Origin: an uncultured Flavobacteriales bacterium
GTDB lineage: Bacteria; Bacteroidota; Bacteroidia; Flavobacteriales_D; Sanyastnellaceae
NCBI GenBank assembly: GCA_905478795.1
Contig: CAJQJX010000016.1
Location: forward strand, 1 to 64,000
Direction of reading: 5' to 3'
Length of the DNA stretch: 64,000 nucleotides
Shown: positions 17,982 through 26,222 of the stretch, one piece after another
Numbering within the stretch: position 1 is the stretch's first letter
How the letters are laid out: the number at the start of each line of letters is the position of its first letter
Translations under genes and position numbers: made by a program
The notes under the pieces: model-generated
Told to the model about the DNA's origin: nothing
The model's input: the letters and a program-made list of their open reading frames with translations, nothing else
Databases searched by the model: none

Positions 17982-19631
17982 TCAATTCCAGAGGAGCGAA
18001 GCAAAGGCCGTGGCCGTGCTGTCCACTTTCAGGCCGTAGGTCTGCTTCATCAACACCACCGATGTCTTGGTGCTGGGTTGGGCGAAAAAGCTGGTGTTGA
18101 AGTATCCACTCCAAAAAAAACTGCCCGCAGAGCTCCCCCCATTGCGCACACCAAACGCCAAGCCTTGATGCCAGCCACCATCGAGCAGCCCAGGCGCTTG
18201 ATCGGCCAAAACCGAGTCCACGGTAGAGGCTTGAAGCAGACGGCCCTCCGGTGTGGCACCCCGATCGAGGTAGCACTGTAAAAAGCGCGCGTAATCCTTG
18301 GCCGACGAGGTCAGACCGGCCCCACCACTGCACAAGGGCCATTCCGGATGGAGCGGGTAATCAATGCTGTAACGCGGATGCTCGTGACGCTTCCACTGAA
18401 AGCCATCCTCCGCGGGCTCCACGACATTGGCCAGCCGCTTGGCTTTTTCCATGGGCAGCACAAAATGGGTGTCGTTCATCCCCAGGGGTTCCAAAATCTC
18501 GGATTGTAGAAACGCCGCATACGGCTGCTGCGCCGCCACCTCGATAACCGCCACCAAGACATCCAGCCCCAAACTGTAATTCCACTGAACACCAGGCGGA
18601 TGAATGAGGCATGTTGAAGCGATGTTCCGAACGTTGTCCCGGGTTGAGCGGCCATCCGTCGGGAACAGGTCCAGCACATCGTGCGCCTCATACAGCGCTT
18701 CGAAACGCGGGTCGCCAATCTCACCATATGAGACGCCACAGGTATGCGTCATCAGGTGACGAACCGTCATTTCTGAAGTGGAGGAAACGGCGGTGAACGA
18801 AGTGTCTGTCCGGAGCGTATCTATGACGCCAATACCGGCAAATTCGGGGAGGTAATTGGAAACGGGATCGTCCAGTCCCAATTGTCCACGTTCCCACAAT
18901 ATCATCGCCGCCGTGGCTGTGATGGCTTTGCTTTGGGAGCAGATTCTAAACAAGGCGTCTTTCTCCATGGGTACTGCCGACACAGGATCCGCCATGCCAT
19001 AGGCTTTGTGAACCGCCACTTCTCCATCCCGCATCACCAAGAGCACGGCACCGGGGATCTGTCCCTCTTCAACCGCCCATTCCACGGCGCCATCTAAATC
19101 CTTCCAACCCTGCTCCCATCGGGATTCCGGCCATGTCTCTCCGGACTTCGAAGGGTTGTTGAAGACCACATAAGCATTGAGCGACACCGCTACCGTAAGC
19201 CAAGCCACATAAGGGGCGATGCCCCAACGCGCTGGCCCCAAGACCGACCACGCCTTGCGCGCCATGGCCACAATCACAGCATACAGCGCGAGGATTTCGG
19301 CCAAAGCCCAACCCGCTTCTTGCCACCCAAAGAACAGGGGGTTCCACCCCACGTTGAGCAGCCACGCCATCGCGAACCACCCTGCCCAAGTCCGGCGCTC
19401 AACACCTGTACCCAGTTGACTCCAGACCGACGTCATGAACCATGTAAAGCCCAACATCACCGCGGTCCAAGCTGCTCCAAAAACCCAGCCTGGCGGGGTC
19501 CAAGGGGCCTTGTCCAACCCCGCATACCAATCCGAAGACACCCCCGGCCCAGTCGCTAAGCCCCCAATGGCCAGTCCCACAAAATTGAGCACACCAAAAA
19601 GCGCGACATACCAGAAGTTGAAGTTTTTCAT
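17982..19631 (-). CDS. TspO/MBR domain fused to a serine beta-lactamase-family domain
   Basis: 549 residues with two modules. Residues 1-158 are a five-helix TspO/MBR protein: APWTPPGWVFGAAWTAVMLG, LLNVGWNPLFF and APYVAWLTVAVSLNAYVVFN carry the tryptophan-rich signature of this porphyrin- and sterol-binding family. Residues 175-549 are a class C beta-lactamase/esterase-type domain with the catalytic S232-x-x-K235 in RICSQSKAITA and Tyr352 in WNYSLGLD. There is no stop or frameshift between the modules. The N-terminus of the fusion is MKNFNF at 19631; upstream in-frame codons are less likely. It sits between a secreted subtilase and a nitroreductase on the same strand. Both domain calls are strong; the joint function is unknown. 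Confidence 0.9.
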   Translation of the reverse strand: MKNFNFWYVALFGVLNFVGLAIGGLATGPGVSSDWYAGLDKAPWTPPGWVFGAAWTAVMLGFTWFMTSVWSQLGTGVERRTWAGWFAMAWLLNVGWNPLFFGWQEAGWALAEILALYAVIVAMARKAWSVLGPARWGIAPYVAWLTVAVSLNAYVVFNNPSKSGETWPESRWEQGWKDLDGAVEWAVEEGQIPGAVLLVMRDGEVAVHKAYGMADPVSAVPMEKDALFRICSQSKAITATAAMILWERGQLGLDDPVSNYLPEFAGIGVIDTLRTDTSFTAVSSTSEMTVRHLMTHTCGVSYGEIGDPRFEALYEAHDVLDLFPTDGRSTRDNVRNIASTCLIHPPGVQWNYSLGLDVLVAVIEVAAQQPYAAFLQSEILEPLGMNDTHFVLPMEKAKRLANVVEPAEDGFQWKRHEHPRYSIDYPLHPEWPLCSGGAGLTSSAKDYARFLQCYLDRGATPEGRLLQASTVDSVLADQAPGLLDGGWHQGLAFGVRNGGSSAGSFFWSGYFNTSFFAQPSTKTSVVLMKQTYGLKVDSTATAFASLLWN

Positions 19632-19678
19632 GGAGGGAGTATTCTGTGGGGTCCGGCCGCAACTGCAGACACGGAAAA

Positions 19679-21913
19679 TTATTCTACAATCAGCCTCCGG
19701 GACTCTTGCCGGCCATCTTCGGCCACCAGTTGTAAGACCACAGCACCAAGAGGCCAACCGCTTGTTTCCAAATCCACCGAACCCTGCCCAATGCCCGTGT
19801 CACACACACGTCCGAGCGCATCCAACACCGTCCATTCAAACGAATTCAAGTCTCGGACGGGCGAGACATGCAACAAGGAGCCAACCGGATTTGGCCAGAC
19901 CACAAAGTGAGACTCTACAGGCCCTGCTGAGAATGCAGGCGGCACACCATTGATGCCCAACACCTGTTGCACCGCTCGAACAGCGTTGACCTTTCCCCAT
20001 CCCCACACCGTGCTGCCCGTGGCCGGAATCACACCAGTATGGTCGTCTTCACGCGCGGTGACTTGAAGGGCTTCCCGCACTTCTTCGATGGTCAATTCAG
20101 GATTGGCCTGCAGCATCAGTGCTACAATCCCCGCCACAGCGGGTCCACTCATACTCGTCCCCGACAGCTTGGCAAACGGATAGAGCACACCGTTGAATTC
20201 AACCTCCTCCGTCGCATTGAAACTGGCATCGGTAAAGGAATTCATGGAAGATTCTACAGAAACGCCGGGCGCGGAAATTTCAGGCTTGAGCCTGCCATCT
20301 ATTGTAGGGCCATAGGTCGAAAAGTTGGCCAAAGTCCCGCCCCCTTCATTGCCGAGGGGGTTCAGGTATTCCGAGTAATAAGCCGCCACGGCAATCACAC
20401 TCTCGGACAAAGCAGGACTCTGCACACCGTAGTCAGGATTGCCTGCAAGCCAACCGTCACTGGTGGACATGAAGTCCTGTCCCCAATTGCCCACGCCATT
20501 GGACAAGTGGGTGGTATTCCAACCGTGCACGGTTCCGGACTCTGCCGCAACCTGTAATCCAACACCCACAGCGGCGGCTCCCTTCCGGATGCGGAACCGC
20601 GCAAAAGGCCTTCCGTTGGCCGGATGTGCCTCCTCGACCACCAAATCAAACAAGATGGTATCACCGCCTTGAATCAGCATAGAGTCGAGCATAAACGGAC
20701 CACCATCCGTAGCATACCATGGACTCTCTTGCAACACGTTACTGCCCATAGAAGTCAGCACAAATCCCGCATCGAACGATGCCCCTGCCTCTCCCCAAAG
20801 TGTTAAGGCCTGGCCCCACATACTCGGATTGGCCGATTCTGGGTAGAACTGAACCCGCGTGCGCACGGTGTCAGCAGCAAAGTCATGAGACAAGTGAAAG
20901 TCGCTGTCGCCATTGTTGCCGGCAGAAGCCACAAACACCACCCCCTCTTCGGACATGGCGTCAATGAATTGGTTGATCAACCCTTGGCCGTCCTTGGTTC
21001 CAAATTGCGGGAGGCTCCAGCTGTTGTTGATGACCAGACGCTTTCCATCCGATTCAGCCACATCCTGCATCCATGCAAAGGCATCCATGGCGGCCGCTTC
21101 GTCGATGAGGAAAGACGCGAACAGCAACCCAGCATCAGGCGCCATTCCAATCAGCTCTACGCCCGCTCCTGCACCTCCAGCGATGCCAGCCACATGCGTG
21201 CCGTGGTAAGCAAAACTGTAAATGTTGGAGGTATCCGAAGCCAGAACGGCAATCTCCGCTGGCGTATCCGCCATCCGGCCATAATCAAAGCCTGCAGGTC
21301 CCGGTCCCTGTTGGCGAAATTGATCCCAAACCCCCCGAATGCGCGAAGCATTGAGGCCCGCGTCGTAAAACATGGGATGGGTGTAATCAAAGCCCCAGTC
21401 GACCACACCAATGAGCACATCCTCTCCCGTAAAAGCCTGGGGCAAACCCAAGCCCGCCTGAACACTATCTGCTCGGGTTCCATATCGCGCCTTTTCTAAA
21501 TCCGGAGCAGCCTTCCCTGCCAATTGCCAAGCACTGAGCCCCAAGCCCTCTAACATGTCCAAATGATGAATGTCGATGCGAAAGGAGACTACAGAACCCC
21601 TCTGCGCACCCACATGGAGCTGCGGTGATGGCGTCTGTAACGCCCCAAAATCAACGGTTTCTGAAGCCACACTTCCAAGGAATCCCACCATCAATCGACC
21701 ATTCAACCAGGCCACGGGATACTGCCCAGAAGCCATGGCATACAGCTCATCGTCGTCGTCGCACTGCTTCACCAAAGCCTCCAACTCCGACAACGCCATG
21801 CGCGAGGTCATGGGCACTGAGGCCAACGTTGAAGGGCTTTGTGACCAGCACATAGCAGGGAGAGACGAGTACAAAAGGAACAGGAGACACAAACGACCAG
21901 TCATAGGGAACAT
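19679..21913 (-). CDS. Secreted subtilisin-like (S8) serine protease with T9SS sorting domain
   Basis: 744 residues with a signal peptide. The catalytic triad is complete: Asp in VVDWGFDYTHP (about residue 172), His in YHGTHVAGIAGG (about 237) and Ser in LSGTSMSGPAVAG, with the oxyanion Asn in ASAGNNGDSDF. A type IX sorting domain (VVWPNPVGSLLHV) ends the protein, so it should be exported to the surface or medium. I chose ATG 21913; an ATG three codons later (21904) is equally good for the signal peptide. It lies 47 bp before the TspO fusion and 43 bp after alkB, probably in the same transcript. Confidence 0.93.
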   Translation of the reverse strand: MFPMTGRLCLLFLLYSSLPAMCWSQSPSTLASVPMTSRMALSELEALVKQCDDDDELYAMASGQYPVAWLNGRLMVGFLGSVASETVDFGALQTPSPQLHVGAQRGSVVSFRIDIHHLDMLEGLGLSAWQLAGKAAPDLEKARYGTRADSVQAGLGLPQAFTGEDVLIGVVDWGFDYTHPMFYDAGLNASRIRGVWDQFRQQGPGPAGFDYGRMADTPAEIAVLASDTSNIYSFAYHGTHVAGIAGGAGAGVELIGMAPDAGLLFASFLIDEAAAMDAFAWMQDVAESDGKRLVINNSWSLPQFGTKDGQGLINQFIDAMSEEGVVFVASAGNNGDSDFHLSHDFAADTVRTRVQFYPESANPSMWGQALTLWGEAGASFDAGFVLTSMGSNVLQESPWYATDGGPFMLDSMLIQGGDTILFDLVVEEAHPANGRPFARFRIRKGAAAVGVGLQVAAESGTVHGWNTTHLSNGVGNWGQDFMSTSDGWLAGNPDYGVQSPALSESVIAVAAYYSEYLNPLGNEGGGTLANFSTYGPTIDGRLKPEISAPGVSVESSMNSFTDASFNATEEVEFNGVLYPFAKLSGTSMSGPAVAGIVALMLQANPELTIEEVREALQVTAREDDHTGVIPATGSTVWGWGKVNAVRAVQQVLGINGVPPAFSAGPVESHFVVWPNPVGSLLHVSPVRDLNSFEWTVLDALGRVCDTGIGQGSVDLETSGWPLGAVVLQLVAEDGRQESRRLIVE

Positions 21914-21956
21914 AATGTCTAAAGTGCGCGGGGTTCCCCGCACGGATGCATGAAAT

Positions 21957-23042
21957 TCAGGACTCAGCAAGAACCTTCAATCGGTCCACCCGCGGATTCA
22001 TCACGGCGAAGTACAAAGGTGGAATCAAACTCAACAGCATCATGCCGGGGTACCCCGTAGGCAACTGCGGCGCATCATGGATGGTGTTGAGGGTTTGATA
22101 AGGCTTCTCAGACTGATGGTGATGGTCGGAATGGCGGGTCAGTTCAAACAACACCATACGTCCCAATGGGTGGTCAGAGTTCCAGCTGTGCTGGGGCTGA
22201 ACCCGTTCGTAACGGTGATCGCTGACCTTGTCGCGAAGCAGACCATAGTGCTCCACGTAATTGACGACCTCCAAGAGGAATCCACCAAAGGCACCCGCGA
22301 TCAACCAAGCCACTCCTACTTCCCATCCAAAAACGGCCCAAACCGCAGCAAGCAAACCCCATTGAATGAGCTGGAGCCTCAAGAAAACGTTGCTGGAATG
22401 CCAAGGGGTCATTCCCTTTCTGCGCAGGCGCTTGGCCTCAATTTTCCATCCCGACCACCAGGCCATAAAAACCGCACGGAACCAAAAGGTGAACAGCCAC
22501 TCATTGCGCCGAGCTGTAGCCGGGTCTTCCAACGTGGCCACATTCCGGTGATGCCCTTGGTTGTGCTCAATGAAAAAATGCGTGTACAGCGAAGTGACCA
22601 GCAAAGCCTGGGACATCCAGTGATTGTGCTTCTCCTTTCGGTGCCCCAATTCATGGGCCACATTGATTCCGAGAATGCTGCAGGATAGGCCCATGGCAGA
22701 GACACAACCCCACCATTCCAAGCTCCACATGGTCCGGCCACCTTGGGCCAAATCCCAAATGAAATAGCCGAGCAGCCCCCATTGAATCAGTACCATTGAC
22801 CAGAGGAGCCCATCATAAAGCGGATCTTCAGACACCACTTCTCTCTCGGCATCGGTCAGGTTTTTCTTGGCAGAGGGCAAAATCAACTCCATAAAGGGCA
22901 AAAAACCAAAGCTGTAGGCAATGGCCAACCAAGTCCAGTTTCCATCCGACATCAAAGAAGCCAAAGTGGCCAAGGGGATGGTAAAAGACAGGGTGTACTT
23001 CAAAAACCGCCAAGGGGACATTTTCGCAGCAAGAGACATCAT
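21957..23042 (-). CDS. alkB: AlkB-type alkane 1-monooxygenase
   Basis: 361 residues. A membrane di-iron hydroxylase with all AlkB histidine motifs in order: HELGHRKEKH (130-139), EHNQGHHRNVATLEDPATAR (from 159), the AlkB-specific NYVEHYGLL (from 261) and LTRHSDHHH (301-309). Several hydrophobic helices surround these. It should oxidise the terminal methyl of medium-chain n-alkanes to 1-alkanols, using reduced rubredoxin. No rubredoxin or rubredoxin reductase gene is nearby, so electrons must come from elsewhere in the genome. A fatty-acid desaturase is less likely because of the EHYG motif and the PEDPASAR-like second box. Confidence 0.93.
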   Translation of the reverse strand: MMSLAAKMSPWRFLKYTLSFTIPLATLASLMSDGNWTWLAIAYSFGFLPFMELILPSAKKNLTDAEREVVSEDPLYDGLLWSMVLIQWGLLGYFIWDLAQGGRTMWSLEWWGCVSAMGLSCSILGINVAHELGHRKEKHNHWMSQALLVTSLYTHFFIEHNQGHHRNVATLEDPATARRNEWLFTFWFRAVFMAWWSGWKIEAKRLRRKGMTPWHSSNVFLRLQLIQWGLLAAVWAVFGWEVGVAWLIAGAFGGFLLEVVNYVEHYGLLRDKVSDHRYERVQPQHSWNSDHPLGRMVLFELTRHSDHHHQSEKPYQTLNTIHDAPQLPTGYPGMMLLSLIPPLYFAVMNPRVDRLKVLAES

Positions 23043-23163
23043 GGAACGAGAGATTTAACGGGACGTCTGTCAAAGTACTCAATTCTCCTCGGCTTAGGCA
23101 TCATGAGGATCCAAAGGGGACATCAAGGTGCACAAATCAAGCAGCTTACAGTAGGTTCGCCGC

Positions 23164-24288
23164 ATGAACAAGTTGTCTTCTTTGCTTGGTGGCGTTTTTG
23201 TTTTGGCATTGACCATGTCTCATGGAATACACCAGGAAATTTGGGGTCAGCAGCTCGAGTGGACTTTTGTAGATGAGGCCAGGAGCAGCCGAGACATTCC
23301 GGTCTTTTTCAAGTTCGATCCTGACCAAACCGGCCCCTTCCCCCTTGTGGTTTTGGGCCACGGCTTTCTGATGGGACCCGAAGACTACGACGACATGTCT
23401 GGCTACTTGACAGAGGCAGGCTTCGCCGTTGCATTGCTCGGCACTGAAACTGGCCTCACCCCTTCTCATGGGGACTTTGGTCTTGACATGGCATTTGTGG
23501 CCAACCACGCTTCCGCAGAAGTAGGGGGGGCATTAGAAGGGCTCATTTCCAATGCGACGGCTTTGGTCGGCCACAGCATGGGTGGCGGCGCCTCCTGGTT
23601 GGGCGCTGCAGAAATGGGCGCATCACTGGGGGCGGTCATCGGTTGGGCTCCTGCAGAAACCTCGCCCTCCGCTATAGCCGCCGCTGGAAACGTAACCGCT
23701 CCAGCACTGGTTATTTCTGGGACCGGCGATGCGATCACCCCTCCCTTATCGTCACACATCCCCGTTTACGAATCCCTTCCAGGCACAACTTGCCGCGGGT
23801 TTGCATCCTTAGAAAACGGCAGCCATTGCGGATATTCTGACAGCGGCACCCTGTGTGATTTTGGAGAACTGGGGTTTTCCGGAATGTCACGAGAAGCCCA
23901 ACAAGCCCATACAGCTGCTTTAACAGTGGGCTGGTTGCAGCATCACCTCACGGGAGACCCGTCTGCTTGGATCGCCCTGCAATCCTATGGCGAAGAAGAG
24001 GACGACGTCACCCTCACTTTGGACTGCACGCCTTCCCTCATCGCAACGGCGTCGCACGCCCCAACAGCATCCTGTCACCCCAACCCTGTGCAGTCGACGC
24101 TTCACCTTGAGCTGCCTTGGCTGCCCGAATCGGCTTGCATTCGGTCAGCAAGCGGACGAACCTTTGCCACTTGGAGCCCCACCGATGGCCCCACAATCGA
24201 CGTGTCAACATGGCCCGCGGGGCTCTATTTCTTGCACCTCGTAAGTCTCCAAAGACAGCAAGTGCTGCGCTTTGTCAAGGTTCACTAA
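23164..24288 (+). CDS. Secreted alpha/beta hydrolase with T9SS sorting domain
   Basis: 374 residues with a signal peptide of about 29 residues. The alpha/beta-hydrolase core shows the oxyanion region VVLGHGFLMG, nucleophile Ser138 in GHSMGGGAS, Asp189 in SGTGDAITPP and His221 in NGSHCGY. The GHSMGGGAS elbow is shared with cutinases, polyesterases, chlorophyllase- and PAF-hydrolase-like enzymes. The last 80 residues form a type IX sorting domain (SCHPNPVQSTLHLELP). It is probably a surface or released esterase. It is divergent from alkB, so a link to lipid or polyester use is only suggestive. Confidence 0.88.
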   Translation: MNKLSSLLGGVFVLALTMSHGIHQEIWGQQLEWTFVDEARSSRDIPVFFKFDPDQTGPFPLVVLGHGFLMGPEDYDDMSGYLTEAGFAVALLGTETGLTPSHGDFGLDMAFVANHASAEVGGALEGLISNATALVGHSMGGGASWLGAAEMGASLGAVIGWAPAETSPSAIAAAGNVTAPALVISGTGDAITPPLSSHIPVYESLPGTTCRGFASLENGSHCGYSDSGTLCDFGELGFSGMSREAQQAHTAALTVGWLQHHLTGDPSAWIALQSYGEEEDDVTLTLDCTPSLIATASHAPTASCHPNPVQSTLHLELPWLPESACIRSASGRTFATWSPTDGPTIDVSTWPAGLYFLHLVSLQRQQVLRFVKVH

Positions 24289-24331
24289 ACCGGGCCGCAC
24301 ACCAGCCGTCTTCAAGAAGTAAAAGAGGCTG

Positions 24332-24880
24332 TCACTCCTTGCCGCGGTTCATGTCCTCTCGCAGCCCCTCGATCGAGGCGTGGATGTCGCGAAGCACAGC
24401 CATCATATCACCATCACTTGTGGTGTGGCCGCCTCCAGCCGAAGCGCGAGATTCCTGAAAATCATCCCGGGCCTGCATCACCCTTTTTTTGAATTCAGCG
24501 GCATCCACGATACCCACCAACTTCATATCAGCGCCAGTTTGAGCACTATTACCGGCTGTTTCAACCTTCAGAATCCGCAAATCAAACCACTTGAGCAATG
24601 GATTGTCAATGAAGGTCAAATCTTGGATGTTCTCCAAGGGAATGGTCTTTTCGGTCTTGAAAAAATGCCCTTTAGAAAACTGCAGATGTCGGGCTGTCAA
24701 ACTGCACTTCAAACTGCGATAATGCAGGCGCGTTACCCACTGTCCCCAACCCAAAATCCAAACAAGCAGCAGCGGGATACCTACGATTGTTGCCAGCAAT
24801 ACCAGGGCAATGGACAGAAACAGATAGCGCTGCAAACGGGGGTTAAACTGCGCTTCGAAAAGAAGAACTCCTTGTGACAT
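24332..24880 (-). CDS. Membrane protein with bacterial PH (bPH2/YdbT-type) domain
   Basis: 182 residues. Two hydrophobic stretches (about residues 18-45, LFLSIALVLLATIVGIPLLL) lead into a bacterial pleckstrin-homology-like domain: LHYRSLKCSLTARHLQFSKGHFFKTEKTIPLENIQDLTFIDNPLL is the typical YdbS/YdbT pattern. The end carries a short coiled coil and a charged tail. Function of the family is unknown; members are small inner-membrane proteins. It is convergent with the esterase gene (43 bp between stops). Confidence 0.82.
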   Translation of the reverse strand: MSQGVLLFEAQFNPRLQRYLFLSIALVLLATIVGIPLLLVWILGWGQWVTRLHYRSLKCSLTARHLQFSKGHFFKTEKTIPLENIQDLTFIDNPLLKWFDLRILKVETAGNSAQTGADMKLVGIVDAAEFKKRVMQARDDFQESRASAGGGHTTSDGDMMAVLRDIHASIEGLREDMNRGKE

Positions 24881-24967
24881 GGAGCCAAGTTAAGGGGAAG
24901 CCATTCTGGTCCTGTGCTCGATCAAAAACAGGTTGGCGACATTGCACCCACCGAAACCTCATCTTCC

Positions 24968-26143
24968 ATGCCATTTTCATCCCCCCCCATCCTGACACTC
25001 GGCATCGCCTGCATGATGATGCCTTCCTTCATGCTCGCCCAAGCCTGGGAGCAGGGCGAAGGAACGGAGGGCCTCAATATGCAAGGCATCCACTTTCACG
25101 ACGGCTGGGCCTATTCCGGCGGCGCGACAGGTACTTACCACTCGAATGATGAAGGGGCAACGTATAGCGAGGCCAACATTGGCAACACGAGCATCGGTCC
25201 TACCCGCGGCTTTACGCACGACGACACCTACGTCTACATGTGCTCGAGCAATGGCGTTTTCCGCAGCGACAACGCCGGTAGCAGCTGGGTTTCGGTCGAC
25301 AACGGTTTGCCTCAATTGCTTTCCCATGGAATGGCGGCTTCCAATGACCGCCTCTGGGTTGTAACCCCTTCTGGAGCCTACACTTCAACAGACCACGGAG
25401 ACAACTGGATCCCAGCTGGATTGGATGGATTGGATGTCCGCTGCATCACCATCCTGGACAACGTGGCCTATGTCGGCACCCAAGGGCAAGGGCTGTTCAG
25501 ATCCTCAGACAATGGAGCCAATTGGGAAGCCATCAACAATGGAACTTCGTCCAACACCTACCGGGCCATTGAAGCGCATGGAAGCACCCTTTTCGCCGCC
25601 GGTGGCATTGGCTCAGGCATCTTTCGCTCCACGGACCAAGGGGCCAATTGGACGCTGCTCAGCGGCGGGTTGCCAGGCGGCACGTTTCGCGGTTTTGCCA
25701 CACTTCAAGATTGGATTGTAGCGGGGTCATTTGGAAACGGCGTCTACGTTTCCAACGACAACGGCGACAGCTGGACGGGACTCAATGAAGGCCTCGGCGG
25801 GCTGACCATATTCGATGCGGACTTTAGCGCAACACACCTTTTGGTGGCCACAGATGAAGCCGGTGCTTGGCGACTTCCCATCAACACCTTGGAGGTGCTT
25901 TCTGGCGTATCCACAGGAGATGACACGAATGACACGTGCTTTCCCAATCCCGCCGTCCACACCATCCGCTTCGGCCATTCCCCAGAAAATGAAACATTCC
26001 AAGCTTGGGACATCACTGGAAGGCGCATTTCTAATGGACGGTTGACCCAACAATCGCTTGACATTTCGCGCTGGCTTGATGGCCAATACGTCATCCGCAT
26101 TGGAGAGACGCAAACATTCAGGTTCACGGTACAACGTCCCTGA
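24968..26143 (+). CDS. Secreted Asp-box (BNR/YCF48-like) repeat protein with T9SS sorting domain
   Basis: 391 residues. A signal peptide ending MLAQ is followed by six Asp-box hairpins, SNDEGATY, SDNAGSSW, STDHGDNW, SSDNGANW, STDQGANW and SNDNGDSW, about 40-48 residues apart; this spacing gives a beta-propeller like those of YCF48 or VPS10-type proteins. No sialidase active-site Arg triad is apparent, so it is likely a binding or scaffold protein. A type IX sorting domain (CFPNPAVHTIRFG) closes it. The ATG at 24968 is chosen because it starts the signal peptide. Confidence 0.86.
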   Translation: MPFSSPPILTLGIACMMMPSFMLAQAWEQGEGTEGLNMQGIHFHDGWAYSGGATGTYHSNDEGATYSEANIGNTSIGPTRGFTHDDTYVYMCSSNGVFRSDNAGSSWVSVDNGLPQLLSHGMAASNDRLWVVTPSGAYTSTDHGDNWIPAGLDGLDVRCITILDNVAYVGTQGQGLFRSSDNGANWEAINNGTSSNTYRAIEAHGSTLFAAGGIGSGIFRSTDQGANWTLLSGGLPGGTFRGFATLQDWIVAGSFGNGVYVSNDNGDSWTGLNEGLGGLTIFDADFSATHLLVATDEAGAWRLPINTLEVLSGVSTGDDTNDTCFPNPAVHTIRFGHSPENETFQAWDITGRRISNGRLTQQSLDISRWLDGQYVIRIGETQTFRFTVQRP

Positions 26144-26222
26144 CGCCCAATTCTGAATACAGCGCACGCTGAATGGCACTGTAATTCTTGAGAAAATAAA
26201 AGAGAAGCCTTATCTTAAAGGA

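Noticed and set aside
26188-26218. TTG plus TATCTTAA as a -33/-7 promoter before the Kazal gene
   Set aside because: Spacing of 20 is right for Bacteroidota promoters, but the -7 match is weak and would leave almost no leader before the ATG.
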